Positions 30,441 to 40,378 of a stretch of 64,000 nucleotides of DNA are shown here, piece after piece (positions within the stretch are counted from its first letter, which is position 1; each line of letters begins with the position of its first letter). The notes beneath the pieces are model-generated. The model saw nothing but the letters and a program-made list of their open reading frames with translations, did no database searches and was not told the origin of the DNA. Source of the DNA: Paraglaciecola sp. (GTDB taxonomy: Bacteria > Pseudomonadota > Gammaproteobacteria > Enterobacterales > Alteromonadaceae); the NCBI GenBank assembly GCA_009993955.1, contig JAACSL010000011.1:1-64000 (forward strand), written 5' to 3'. The position numbers and the translations under genes were made by a program.

Positions 30441-31618
30441 AGTTAAGCGTATTAGTTGGCGCTATGTGCCTAAGCTTATTAGGGTGTAGTGAAGCACCGC
30501 CATCAAGTGTGCCACTGTATACCGTGCAGAGCCAAGCACTGAGCATTGTCATCCCTGCCACCGGTGAATTAGAGTCTGCCGATGCCCAAGCCATCACCAC
30601 GCCGGGGCGCAACCCGATGACCATTAGCTGGTTAGCCGAAGAAAATAGCTTGGTGCAAAAAGGCGACATTGTGGCACGGTTTGACGCCGAACAATTACTG
30701 CTGGACAGCCGCAAAGAAGAGTTAGAAATGCTGCTTCTCGACAAAGACATGCGTCAGAAAAAAGCCGAAAAAACCCAGCAGCAAACAGAATTGGATTCAG
30801 AGAAAGTATTGGTCAACAAAGAGTTTGCTTTTGTGGATACCTTTGCCATTGACGACCTACGCCTGTATTCCAAATTAGAAATTATCGAAACCCTGTCAAA
30901 CCGCGATTATCTTGGCGCAAAAGAAGAGTTCATTGATTGGAAACAAGACAGTATCGGTGAGCAAAATCAAAGTGCTGTGGAAGTCTTGGATATTCGTAAA
31001 GAAGGTCATCAAGCCAAATATAAGCAACATCAAGCGGCCTTAGCACAGTTAGAGGTCACGGCGCCAAACACCGGTTTATTGGTTTTTGATAAAGACTGGC
31101 GCGGTGAAAAACCACGGGTGGGGCAAACGGTTTTCCCTGGCAGTATTATCGCCAAAATACCCAACTTGGATGTGATGCAAGCCAAAGTCTATGTGCTGGA
31201 TAAAGATGCCATTGGCTTGAAAACCGGACAAAAAGCCACGGTCACATTGGATGCCTACCCAGAGCTACATTTTAATGGCACGGTGAGTTCGGTGGCCGGA
31301 TATTCTCGTACTATCAAACGTGGCAACCCAACCAAGTATTTTGAATTGGTGGTGACGCTTACCGATAAAGATGCTGTATTGCAGCCGGGGAGCAAGGTGT
31401 CGGTGGATGTAGAAGTGGATCGACAACTGGATAAAATGCTGGTGCCCTTGCAAGCCATCTTCAACGAACAGGGGGCAAGTTTTGTTTACCTGCAAGTTGG
31501 TGAAGACTATGAAAAACGTACAGTAGAGACAGCGCAGAAAAATTTGTATTTTGTCGAAATCATCAGTGGCCTGAAACCTGGCGATATTGTCGCCCTTAGT
31601 GCGCCGGAGCAAGTGTAA
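30437..31618 (+). CDS. HlyD/MacA-like periplasmic adaptor (copy 3), lipoprotein-like
   Basis: 'LSLLGC' lipobox; 'TAPNTGLLVFDKDWRGEKPRVGQTVFPG', 'LDAYPELHFNGTVSSVAGYS...LQPGSKVSVDVEV'. Confidence 0.88.
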   Translation: MKLSVLVGAMCLSLLGCSEAPPSSVPLYTVQSQALSIVIPATGELESADAQAITTPGRNPMTISWLAEENSLVQKGDIVARFDAEQLLLDSRKEELEMLLLDKDMRQKKAEKTQQQTELDSEKVLVNKEFAFVDTFAIDDLRLYSKLEIIETLSNRDYLGAKEEFIDWKQDSIGEQNQSAVEVLDIRKEGHQAKYKQHQAALAQLEVTAPNTGLLVFDKDWRGEKPRVGQTVFPGSIIAKIPNLDVMQAKVYVLDKDAIGLKTGQKATVTLDAYPELHFNGTVSSVAGYSRTIKRGNPTKYFELVVTLTDKDAVLQPGSKVSVDVEVDRQLDKMLVPLQAIFNEQGASFVYLQVGEDYEKRTVETAQKNLYFVEIISGLKPGDIVALSAPEQV

Positions 31619-32856
31619 TGAGTACCTTTATGCCTCTCGTGTGGGATGCCTTAGCTGAAATGGCTTCACACAAACTGCGTACCTTGCTGACCTTACTCGG
31701 CATGATCTTTGGTGTGGGTGCGGTGATTGCCATGCTCAATATTGGCGAAGGCGCAGAACGTCAAGCCCTAAAGATGATTGATTCAATGGGCTTGCGTAAC
31801 TTAATCGTGGAGGGCAAGCAGTTCGCCGATGATGAACTGAATGAAGTGCGTAAGGAGTCGTTGGGTTTGACCATCGCCGACGTGCAAGCTGCCAGCGCTA
31901 CCTTGCCCTTTGTCGAAGACTACAGCGTTGAGAAAAAAATCAAAACCCAATCTGTGTATAGCGATGTAGCCAGCGCAGATCTAAATGTTGTGGGGGTCAG
32001 TGCCAGTCATTTTCGTTTGTCAAACATGCAAGCTCAAGTCGGTCGTGTCTTAAATGAAGACGATAATATCAACATTGCGCAGGTGGCCGTGTTAGGGGCT
32101 AATGCAGCGAGTCAGTTATTTAAAGACCAAGAAGCCATTGGTCAATTCGTGAAAGTGAACCATTTATGGCTTGAAGTGGTGGGCGTGTTAAACGATCCTT
32201 ATTTGGGCAAAGATGAGTTTCAGGGGGTAAAAATCGGCGGCGACAGTTCACGTATTTTTGTGCCCCTCAATACGAGCTTGAAAAAACTCAGCAGCCCGGC
32301 GTTAGCCAGTGAACTGGACATGATCAAACTGAAGATCACGGAGGATATTGATCCTTTGGTCGCCGCTAAAGCCGTGGCTCATTTGTTTGAATTTCGCCAC
32401 GGTGAAGCACAGGATTATCAGCTGATTATTCCCGCTGCCTTGTTGGCGCAACAAAAACAAACCCAGCAAATATTCAATATCGTGATGGCCTGTGTTGCAG
32501 GCATTTCTTTGCTGGTGGGCGGAATTGGCATCATGAATATCATGTTGGCTAACGTATTAGAGCGCACCAAGGAGATAGGTTTGTTGCGTGCCATTGGCGC
32601 CACCCAGAAAAACATCAAACTGCAGTTTATCGCAGAGAGTTTTACCATCTCGGTATTAGGCGGTTTGCTGGGTATCGTGTTTGGCTTAATTTTGTCCGAG
32701 ATTATTGGTTTCTATTCAGGCTGGGCAGTGAGTTGGTCGTTGGTGGCGATTATCTTATCGTTGTCAATTTGTATGGCGGTGGGCGTAGGTTTTGGTGCTT
32801 ACCCAGCCGTCAAGGCCTCGCAACTTAATCCCATCGAAGCCCTGCACAGTGATTAA
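31618..32856 (+). CDS. MacB/FtsX-type ABC transporter permease
   Basis: 'ALAEMASHKLRTLLTLLGMIFGVGAVIAMLNIGEGAE', 'LVGGIGIMNIMLANVLERTKEIGLLRAIGATQKNI', 'FGAYPAVKASQLNPIEALH'. Confidence 0.94.
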   Translation: MSTFMPLVWDALAEMASHKLRTLLTLLGMIFGVGAVIAMLNIGEGAERQALKMIDSMGLRNLIVEGKQFADDELNEVRKESLGLTIADVQAASATLPFVEDYSVEKKIKTQSVYSDVASADLNVVGVSASHFRLSNMQAQVGRVLNEDDNINIAQVAVLGANAASQLFKDQEAIGQFVKVNHLWLEVVGVLNDPYLGKDEFQGVKIGGDSSRIFVPLNTSLKKLSSPALASELDMIKLKITEDIDPLVAAKAVAHLFEFRHGEAQDYQLIIPAALLAQQKQTQQIFNIVMACVAGISLLVGGIGIMNIMLANVLERTKEIGLLRAIGATQKNIKLQFIAESFTISVLGGLLGIVFGLILSEIIGFYSGWAVSWSLVAIILSLSICMAVGVGFGAYPAVKASQLNPIEALHSD

Positions 32857-32894
32857 GTAGGGCCTGAGTGATTTGCATAGGTGTAAACTATAAC

Positions 32895-32917
32895 AAGGGC
32901 AACGTATCGCCCTTTTT
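32895..32917 (+). terminator. Intrinsic terminator after the ABC operon
   Basis: AAGGGC-aacgtatc-GCCCTTTTT. Confidence 0.7.
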
Positions 32918-32964
32918 AACGTGGTATGCCCAGCTTGGCTGCGGCGATCCAAGAGGAAGGTGTG

Positions 32965-33432
32965 ATGAATAAATCCCTAGTTATTAATGCTAAAAGTTAT
33001 GAAATCGATGTGGCAGATGAGATGCCCTTGTTGTGGTTTTTGCGTGATAAACTTGAATTAACCGGCACCAAATACGGCTGTGGTATGGGGCTGTGTGGCG
33101 CCTGTACGGTTCACGTAGACGGCCAAGCCACGCGCTCATGTGTATTGCCCGTGGCCGCCGTGGCGGGCAAAAGTATAACCACCATTGAAGGCCTCTCGCC
33201 GACTGGCAACCATCCGCTGCAACAAACTTGGTTAGCCAACAAAGTACCGCAATGTGGCTACTGCCAAGCGGGGCAAATCATGAATGCTGCAAGTTTGTTA
33301 GCCAGTAATCCGCGCCCCAGTGGTGAAGACATTGATAATGCCATGCAGGGTAATATTTGCCGTTGTGGCACCTATCAACGCATCAAACAAGCGGTGGCGG
33401 ATGCGGCCAAAATTATGGTTAAGGAGGTGTAA
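32965..33432 (+). CDS. (2Fe-2S)-binding subunit of a molybdenum hydroxylase (isoquinoline 1-oxidoreductase alpha-like)
   Basis: '[18 protein letters not shown]', '[17 protein letters not shown]', '[12 protein letters not shown]'. [10 protein letters not shown] start preferred. Confidence 0.92.
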   Translation: MNKSLVINAKSYEIDVADEMPLLWFLRDKLELTGTKYGCGMGLCGACTVHVDGQATRSCVLPVAAVAGKSITTIEGLSPTGNHPLQQTWLANKVPQCGYCQAGQIMNAASLLASNPRPSGEDIDNAMQGNICRCGTYQRIKQAVADAAKIMVKEV

Positions 33433-33433
33433 C

Positions 33434-35638
33434 ATGGCACTTTTTAATGAAAGTTCAGCCAAGGGCGCCAATCCTAGCCGTCGTTTATTTCTCAAACAAA
33501 CGGGTTTAGTCGGTGGTGGCTTAGTGTTGGGCGTGAGTTTCCCGTCAACCACAATGGCTAAATTGGGTTTAACATCACAACCGCAGTTTATCCCTAATGC
33601 GTTTATTGAAATTGCCGCCAATGGCGACACCCTGATTTATTGTGGGCGCTGTGAAATGGGGCAGGGTATCAGCACCGCATTACCCGCCGCCGTGGCCGAC
33701 GAATTAGAAGCAGACTGGCAACGGGTAAAGGTGATTCAGGCTGACGGCAACGAAGAAAAATATGGCTCACAAGCCACTGGTGGTTCCGCCAGTATTCGCA
33801 CTATGTATATTCCTATGCGGGAGGCCGGCGCCGCCGCCAAAATGATGTTAGTGGCCGCCGCTGCCAAAGTATGGGGTGTGGATGTTGCCCAGTGTAAGGC
33901 CGACAATCATTTTGTGATCAACACTGCCAACCAACAAAAATTGGCTTACGGTGAGCTTGCCAGCATCGCTGCCACCCTGCCCGTGCCAGACAAACCTACC
34001 CTTAAAACTAAAGGTGAGTATAAATACATTGGCCAAGACCTTGCTCGCCACAACCAAGGGGATATTGTTCAAGGTACACTAACCTATGGGGTAGATACTA
34101 AGTTACCCGGCATGAAATACGCGGCGATCACCCACTGTCCGGTGTTAGGTGGCAAGCTGAAATCCCTTGATAAAAGCGCTGCCATTAAGGTCAAAGGGGT
34201 GAGCGCCGTGGTGGAAATCCCACGTTTTGATGTGCCGTTTGGCTCCATTGGTGGTGTCGCTGTGGTGGCAGACAATACTTGGACGGCGCAACAAGCGCTC
34301 AAACAGTTGAAGATTGAATGGGACTTGGGCACCAATCAAGGTTATGACACCAAAGCATACAAAGCCATGTTGGTGAAAAACGTCGAAAACCCTGCGCAAA
34401 TGGTCACTGAACGTGGTGATGTGCAGCAAGCCTTTGCTGCGGCAGCCAAGACCCATAAAGCTACCTATACTGGCGGGCATTTATCGCACTCGCCCATGGA
34501 GCCAAACGCCAGTGTGGTGTGGGTGCAACCAGACAGTTGTGAGGTATGGGCCGCCACCCAAAGTCCCGGTGATATCCAAGCTGTGCTTGGTCAATACCTG
34601 CAACGCGATCCTAAAGACATCGTTGTGCACGTCACCATGGCCGGTGGTGCTTTTGGCCGTAAGTTTAAATGTGACTATGTGCATGAAGCCGCGGTGCTTT
34701 CTGCGGCAGTCAAGGCTCCCGTGCAACTCACATGGTCGCGGGAAGAAGACATGCGCACTGGCTATTACCACTCCATCAATGCTCAGCATATCGAGGCAGC
34801 ACTCGATGCACAGGGCAATGTTACAGGCTGGTTGCATCGTGCCGCCTTTCCCTCCATTCCTACCTTATTTGACCCAAGCATACAAAGACCACCTGCAAAT
34901 GTGATCAGAGATGTTGATAATCATCCTTTTAATGTGGCCAATTTTCGTAGTGAATCGGGTGAAGCCATCGCCCATACACGCATTGGTTGGTATCGTGCAG
35001 TGAATGCAATATTTTACGGTTTTGCTTTTGGTAGTTTTGCCGACGAATTGGCCGAGCAAGCCCAGCAAGATACCGTGGCATTTTTGCTGCAAACCTACAA
35101 CAACAATACTGATCCAAACCAAGCTGAACAAGTGGCTCGCTCTAAAGCGGTTTTAACTGAAGCAGCAACACGCTCAAACTGGGATAAACGCCATAACTTG
35201 CCTAAAAACCAAGGCTTAGGCATAGCGGTGCATTACAGTTTTAATACCTATGTGGCCATGGCTGTGCGGGTTGAAGTGCAGGGCGACAACATCAAAGTTT
35301 TAGAAGTCGATGCGGTTGTGGATTGTGGTCAGGTACTCAATACCGACAGTGCCACCGCGCAAATGGAAGGGGCAGTGGTGATGGGCATGTCTTATTCGCT
35401 GCGCACTGAAGTGGTGTTCCGCGATGGCGCGGTAGTGAATTCAAACTTCCACGATTATCCTGTGCTGCGGATCAACGAAATGCCCCAAGTGAATGTGCAC
35501 TTTTTAGCCAATGACTACAAACCCACTGGTTTAGGTGAACCCGGTCTTGGCCCGTTTGCGCCAGCATTAGCCAATGCTGTGTATGCGGCGTCAGGTAAAC
35601 GCTATCGTGATTTGCCGTTTAAACCCATGGCAATCTGA
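33434..35638 (+). CDS. Molybdopterin-binding subunit, xanthine dehydrogenase family (isoquinoline 1-oxidoreductase beta-like), Tat signal
   Basis: 'SRRLFLKQTGLVGGGLVLGVSF' Tat-like; 'CEMGQGISTALPAAVADELEADW', 'MAGGAFGRKFKCDYVHEA', 'GLGEPGLGPFAPALANAVYAASG'. AAGGAGGT RBS upstream of ATG 33434. Confidence 0.92.
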   Translation: MALFNESSAKGANPSRRLFLKQTGLVGGGLVLGVSFPSTTMAKLGLTSQPQFIPNAFIEIAANGDTLIYCGRCEMGQGISTALPAAVADELEADWQRVKVIQADGNEEKYGSQATGGSASIRTMYIPMREAGAAAKMMLVAAAAKVWGVDVAQCKADNHFVINTANQQKLAYGELASIAATLPVPDKPTLKTKGEYKYIGQDLARHNQGDIVQGTLTYGVDTKLPGMKYAAITHCPVLGGKLKSLDKSAAIKVKGVSAVVEIPRFDVPFGSIGGVAVVADNTWTAQQALKQLKIEWDLGTNQGYDTKAYKAMLVKNVENPAQMVTERGDVQQAFAAAAKTHKATYTGGHLSHSPMEPNASVVWVQPDSCEVWAATQSPGDIQAVLGQYLQRDPKDIVVHVTMAGGAFGRKFKCDYVHEAAVLSAAVKAPVQLTWSREEDMRTGYYHSINAQHIEAALDAQGNVTGWLHRAAFPSIPTLFDPSIQRPPANVIRDVDNHPFNVANFRSESGEAIAHTRIGWYRAVNAIFYGFAFGSFADELAEQAQQDTVAFLLQTYNNNTDPNQAEQVARSKAVLTEAATRSNWDKRHNLPKNQGLGIAVHYSFNTYVAMAVRVEVQGDNIKVLEVDAVVDCGQVLNTDSATAQMEGAVVMGMSYSLRTEVVFRDGAVVNSNFHDYPVLRINEMPQVNVHFLANDYKPTGLGEPGLGPFAPALANAVYAASGKRYRDLPFKPMAI

Positions 35639-35663
35639 GATCAGTAAAGAGATCAGTAAACAA

Positions 35664-35686
35664 GCCCCGTTTGGCTACAACGGGGC
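35664..35686 (+). terminator. Hairpin downstream of Mo-enzyme operon
   Basis: GCCCCGTT-tggctac-AACGGGGC; no strong T tract. Confidence 0.4.
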
Positions 35687-35733
35687 GTAAGCCTGTTGAT
35701 TATGTCTGCGGGATATTAGCTGTCATTGCTTGG

Positions 35734-37155
35734 TTAAGGAGCCGTGTTGACCTTTTCAAGGTCTGAGGTAGCTAGGGCATGCAGCAACAAGCCTTTAATG
35801 CTTGTATCAGGCACTACTTGAAAATCCACCGCAACGCCAAGGTAGTCCATTTGATGTGTGGGCCTAGCAACCCAATCGGTAGTAACGATGCGGTATGTTT
35901 TGCCCAAGTCAGGGCTAATTATATTGGCATACACAAAGTCACCACTCATTTTCTCAATATCAGTTAATTGTTGTTGGTTGGCCTTGGCTAGTATCTTGTT
36001 GAGGGTCGCGCCATCCACATTTGCCACCATGAGTTTATTCTCAAAGCGCATGAACTGATCAAAGCGGTAACGTGGCAGTGGCCCCTTGGCCAAACCTGAT
36101 CCAAAAGAAGAATGATTAAACAAGGCCACATCGGCAGCCGTAAACTGACGCATGGTGTCGAGGGTCCAATCTACCGCTTCTTGCAAGCTTAACTCTTTTG
36201 CAACCTTGCCCACTATCTCGGTATCAGAGGGTGTCAAAAACTCAGCGCGTTGTTCAACAATTAAGGCCGCAAACGCCTCATCCACGCCCTGCTCAGCTTC
36301 AGTTAACAGGGAGCTGATGGTCATTTTTGTGGCCTTAGGGGGGGCATTTACAGCAACCAGCACTAAACGTTGGCCTTTAAATGTGGTGTGTAAGTAGGGA
36401 ATATTGGCCACCCTAGTTTGCAGACTCAAATGATCATGCGCACCAAGCACGTACAAAGGGGCTTTGTTTTGTTGCGCTAAAAACGCCAATATGTTTTTGT
36501 CTACCTGTAAACCTGCGTGTGATAACAGCACGGTATCATCTGCATCTGCCGCGAGGGGCTCATAATGTTGTGCAAGCCACGTCAACGGATTCGGGATGTT
36601 TAGTGCATCGCGCAGGGCAGCGGGAAACGTCGCGGGGTGATCGGTATCAACGCCGATAAAACGCACACGTCGTTCGCCCAGGTTTAGGTCAGTGTAGGGT
36701 GACAAGGCACGCTGCAACTGTTGACTGGCAAAGGTGCCAATGACTCGAATTCCACTGTCTTGGGCTTGCTGGATAAAGTCATTCATCTCAAGCACATCAA
36801 AATCATGGTTGCCAATGTTAAAGATCACTTCGCCACGGCTGCGTAGTGCATTTAAAAAAGTCATGTCGAGCATGCCTTTAGAGCGGGTTGCCACCACGCT
36901 ACCTGCCTCAAAAAAATCGCCATTAATCACAAAAATCAACGCCGCCTCAGGTTTTTGTTGGGCAACAACGTCAATATTGTGCAGCAGCTTGGGGTAATTA
37001 TCATAACCAGAGTGCATGTCAGCCATGTTGAAGATCAGCGCGCTAGCTGCAGCAGATGGCGTTTGACTTTGTTGTTTGCAAGCAGTCAGTAGTAACACAC
37101 TACTTAAAATCAGCGTGCAGCAGAGTAGGTAGAAGCGAGGTGGTGTTAAATGCAT
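35734..37155 (-). CDS. 5'-nucleotidase/UshA-like metallophosphoesterase lipoprotein
   Basis: 'LLLTAC' lipobox; 'FNMADMHSGYDNYPKLL', 'INGDFFEAG', 'NIGNHDFDVLEMNDF'; C-terminal 5_nucleotid_C-like region. Confidence 0.86.
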   Translation of the reverse strand: MHLTPPRFYLLCCTLILSSVLLLTACKQQSQTPSAAASALIFNMADMHSGYDNYPKLLHNIDVVAQQKPEAALIFVINGDFFEAGSVVATRSKGMLDMTFLNALRSRGEVIFNIGNHDFDVLEMNDFIQQAQDSGIRVIGTFASQQLQRALSPYTDLNLGERRVRFIGVDTDHPATFPAALRDALNIPNPLTWLAQHYEPLAADADDTVLLSHAGLQVDKNILAFLAQQNKAPLYVLGAHDHLSLQTRVANIPYLHTTFKGQRLVLVAVNAPPKATKMTISSLLTEAEQGVDEAFAALIVEQRAEFLTPSDTEIVGKVAKELSLQEAVDWTLDTMRQFTAADVALFNHSSFGSGLAKGPLPRYRFDQFMRFENKLMVANVDGATLNKILAKANQQQLTDIEKMSGDFVYANIISPDLGKTYRIVTTDWVARPTHQMDYLGVAVDFQVVPDTSIKGLLLHALATSDLEKVNTAP

Positions 37156-37230
37156 GCTGTTTTATTCCTGATTGGAGTGACACCGCCCCTCGGTTGTTTA
37201 CTGCGGGCACGCTTAAGGCTAGCGTGCATT

Positions 37231-37566
37231 TTAAGCTTTTGGATCGCCACCCTCAATGTTTGTATGTTGCCCCTTGCGGATAATGGCGGGTTCGTCAAAG
37301 TACTTATCAGGGTCACTGAGTTTCAAGGCTTCGTATTCACTATTACGAGCTTGCCGCTGTGCCTTGGTTTCACCAAACACTTCAAGGTGCAGGGCATCGA
37401 TGATGTGTTTGATTTCTTCTGCAGTGAAGATCTCTAAGACTATACCGGCTTGCATAAATCCTTCGGCTCGATGCTTTTTTACTGCGTCTGGACGCCCAGC
37501 CAAGCTGAGCTGGTAAACTTCGCGCAGATAACGCTGGCAATCATCAAGATAGCGTTGTTTTGCCAT
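37231..37566 (-). CDS. Conserved hypothetical protein
   Basis: 111 aa ORF with AGGAG-like upstream context; soluble, charged; no family recognised. Confidence 0.6.
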   Translation of the reverse strand: MAKQRYLDDCQRYLREVYQLSLAGRPDAVKKHRAEGFMQAGIVLEIFTAEEIKHIIDALHLEVFGETKAQRQARNSEYEALKLSDPDKYFDEPAIIRKGQHTNIEGGDPKA

Positions 37567-37610
37567 GCTGTGGCTCCTTTTAAACGAAAGATCCTAAACA
37601 CCAATCCGTT

Positions 37611-38021
37611 TTAGGCAAGGGGTGTGAGCTTGAAACTTAAGGGTAGCAGTTCAGCAATGGGCATGGTGGTAATGTGTCCATCGCACGTGGCAAGGTGCAC
37701 CATGGTGTCAGCATTGGCAAATTCAGCGATTTTTTGGCGACAGCCTCCGCAGGGTGGGCACACTTGGGTGTTGGGACTGGCAATGAGTACTTCTCGAATG
37801 GCCTTGCCACCGGCCGCAACCATGGCGCCAATGGCATTGGCTTCAGCACATTGCCCCAAGGGGTAAGCGGCATTTTCCACATTGCAGCCAGCGAAAGTAT
37901 TGCCTGCCTCGTCTACGAGTGCTGCACCTACTTGAAAATGTGAATAGGGGGCATGGGCATTAAGTTGCACACGTTGTGCCTGAACCAATAGTGTTTGTTG
38001 AGAGTCGGGCTTGCTCGCCAT
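37611..38021 (-). CDS. cdd: Cytidine deaminase
   Basis: 'APYSHFQVGAALVDEAGNTFAGCNVENAAYPLGQCAEANAIGAMVAAGG', 'PCGGCRQKIAEFA'. Confidence 0.93.
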   Translation of the reverse strand: MASKPDSQQTLLVQAQRVQLNAHAPYSHFQVGAALVDEAGNTFAGCNVENAAYPLGQCAEANAIGAMVAAGGKAIREVLIASPNTQVCPPCGGCRQKIAEFANADTMVHLATCDGHITTMPIAELLPLSFKLTPLA

Positions 38022-38264
38022 GTATTCCTCGAGTCATACCAAATACTGCCGAGCAGTGTGTCTCAAAGTTACGCTTTGATACAAGTTATATTGATAAAAT
38101 TTATCGCCTGTCTCGCCCCCTCCTTTACTTTTTTGCTGATTTAAGCGACTCTAGCAGCATCTTCCATTTGCCAATAATCCGACTATTGTCAACGCCAATA
38201 ACAGCGTTACGATCTGTCACACTGTTCCAGCAAATAGTCCTACAAGGTAAAATTACCTACACAG

Positions 38265-39176
38265 ATGATGTATATGCGAATCCTATTTTTATTGTGTGTC
38301 AGTGTGCTACTGGGTGCTTGCGCAACGCAAAACTCTAACCAGCAAAGTAATGCGCAAATGAGTAATTTGTTACTTGCTGAGCCAGCACCGATGAGTGTGA
38401 GATCGCAATTAGCTATCGTGCGTTACAGTCAAATTCTGGGGCAAATATCGTTAAAAGATGAAGAGCGTGCGCAGTTATTGCACCAACGCGGCATGTTGTA
38501 TGACAGTGTAGGTTTGTCTGGCCTAGCGCAATATGATTTCAGTCAAGCCATCGCCCTGAAACCTGATTTAGCTGAGGCCTATAATTCCATGGGTGTGCAT
38601 CACACCCAGCAAATGGAGTTCATTCAGGCATACGAAGCGTTTGATGCCACACTAGACATTAATCCAAACTATGAATTCGCTTTTTTAAATCGCGGTATTG
38701 CCTTGTATTACGGAGGTCGCCCCGACTTAGCCGTGCAAGATTTAGATGCTTTTTACAACAAAGATGCCAGTGATCCCTATCGCGCCTTGTGGAGTTTTTT
38801 AGCCCACAGCGAGTTAGATAAAAATCAAGCGAGGCTGGATTTACAGGCTGCCCGTGAAAATCTTGATTCAGCTAATTGGGCCACCAAGTTGGTTGATTTG
38901 TATTTGGGTAAAATTCCGGAAAGAGCGTTATTAGATGCGTTGATAACGGGTGTTACCAGCCAACAACAACTCACAGACCGTTTATGTGAAGCGTATTTTT
39001 ACTTAGGTAAATACCATGCCTCACGTGGAAACCGAGGTGTAGCCTCCAATTACTTCAAGTTAGCGTTGAGTACAAACGTCTTTGAATACGTGGAACATCG
39101 TTATGCGCGCTTAGAGCTGAATTTGTTGCGTAACGAAGCAAACGCTGGCGCGAACGCCGACACCCAGGCGCAGTAA
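38265..39176 (+). CDS. nlpI: NlpI-like TPR lipoprotein
   Basis: 'LLGAC' lipobox; TPRs 'RGMLYDSVGLSGLAQYDFSQAIALKPDLAEAYNSMGVHHTQQMEFIQAYEAFDATLDINPNYEFAFLNRGIALYYGGR' closely follow NlpI. Confidence 0.88.
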   Translation: MMYMRILFLLCVSVLLGACATQNSNQQSNAQMSNLLLAEPAPMSVRSQLAIVRYSQILGQISLKDEERAQLLHQRGMLYDSVGLSGLAQYDFSQAIALKPDLAEAYNSMGVHHTQQMEFIQAYEAFDATLDINPNYEFAFLNRGIALYYGGRPDLAVQDLDAFYNKDASDPYRALWSFLAHSELDKNQARLDLQAARENLDSANWATKLVDLYLGKIPERALLDALITGVTSQQQLTDRLCEAYFYLGKYHASRGNRGVASNYFKLALSTNVFEYVEHRYARLELNLLRNEANAGANADTQAQ

Positions 39177-39181
39177 ACTCT

Positions 39182-40264
39182 GTGTGGCAGTACCTGATCA
39201 AAGCAGTGTACTGTGTCTTCGCTATTATGCCCTTAGTGTTGGGCGTGATGCACTATAGCCAGCAACCTGCCGCGAGTCTCCAGCCTCCTATCACTTCTTT
39301 CGCTCTGGCAAATGTGCAGCAAGGCTATCTGCAACGTGGCATTGCGGCTTGGCAGCGTAGCGAATATGCCTTAGCTGAAGCACAGTTTGCGCTGGCTGCA
39401 CAACATGGTGCAAGTGAGGCAAAAACTTATCTCAACTACATTCAACCCTGGCTCGCACAAGTACCTGATACCAGCGTTATAACAAGTAAGTTCAGGGACT
39501 GGGCAGCCAACACTTGTTTGCAGCAAGTTGTGTTTGTCACCGCCGAGCTCACCTCCCTTGTGCAAGCTCAACGTTTTAGTCAGCAGTTTGCCAAGGATGA
39601 ACGCCTGGTTAGTTTGCCCCTGTGTATTGCGCCCCAGGTCTTGTTTGTGCCCAGCTTGTTTAGCTGCAATGCAAGTGCTGCGCAAAGCCGTATCGCTTGT
39701 GATATCGCGCCCTTAGCGCCAGTCCTTAAGGACGTGCAGTTTAGCCACTTAGTGATCTTTACCCAGCAAGGCAAAGCCTTTGTGCAAAATGGCATCATGT
39801 ATTTAGATCAACACGATACCTACGACGTGTTAGTGCATGAGTTGGCGCATTTTGCCGGTTTTGTGGATGAATACCCTTTGTCAGCGGAACTGGCTCAAAG
39901 AGTGTGTAGCAGCGGTGAAGCGCCAAACATGGTGTTTCAATACGCCAACAAAAAGGGGGTGGACTGGCGCTATTGGCAACATCTTGGCCAGCCGCAAACT
40001 TCAGCCCTGAACCCAGCTCGAACTTGCGATAATCATAGCAGCCAAGCCTTTAAACTCAGTCATGAGCTGACCTTTATGGAGTACCACGATGTGCGGACCA
40101 TCCCGCGTAGTTACTTAGTCGCTTGGCAGAATGCCCTACGTCACCCACTTTATCTTACTCCCGCGTACCTTAATTTTGCCCAAGTATTGGAGCAACAAAA
40201 CCATCCACAGGCAGGTTACTGGCGTGACCGCTTTAGCGAGTATCGTCAGCAAAATTGGCAATAA
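39182..40264 (+). CDS. Putative membrane-anchored zinc metallopeptidase-like protein
   Basis: N-terminal TM, short repeat-like region, then 'DVLVHELAHFAGFVDEYPL' (HExxHxxGFxDEY); 5 bp after nlpI-like gene. Confidence 0.65.
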   Translation: MWQYLIKAVYCVFAIMPLVLGVMHYSQQPAASLQPPITSFALANVQQGYLQRGIAAWQRSEYALAEAQFALAAQHGASEAKTYLNYIQPWLAQVPDTSVITSKFRDWAANTCLQQVVFVTAELTSLVQAQRFSQQFAKDERLVSLPLCIAPQVLFVPSLFSCNASAAQSRIACDIAPLAPVLKDVQFSHLVIFTQQGKAFVQNGIMYLDQHDTYDVLVHELAHFAGFVDEYPLSAELAQRVCSSGEAPNMVFQYANKKGVDWRYWQHLGQPQTSALNPARTCDNHSSQAFKLSHELTFMEYHDVRTIPRSYLVAWQNALRHPLYLTPAYLNFAQVLEQQNHPQAGYWRDRFSEYRQQNWQ

Positions 40265-40378
40265 TCCGCTGTTTAGCCTCAGCATGTTGACTAACATGAC
40301 ATTTTTATTTCCATGGCGTTTGGGTATAATGCCCAGACCTATTTTGCGCCACCTTATCCCCAGTTTTTCAGGTCATCT

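Noticed and set aside
34413-34904. 163-aa plus-strand ORF in another frame of the Mo-enzyme gene
   Set aside because: Out-of-frame shadow; Cys/His/Pro-rich composition not protein-like.
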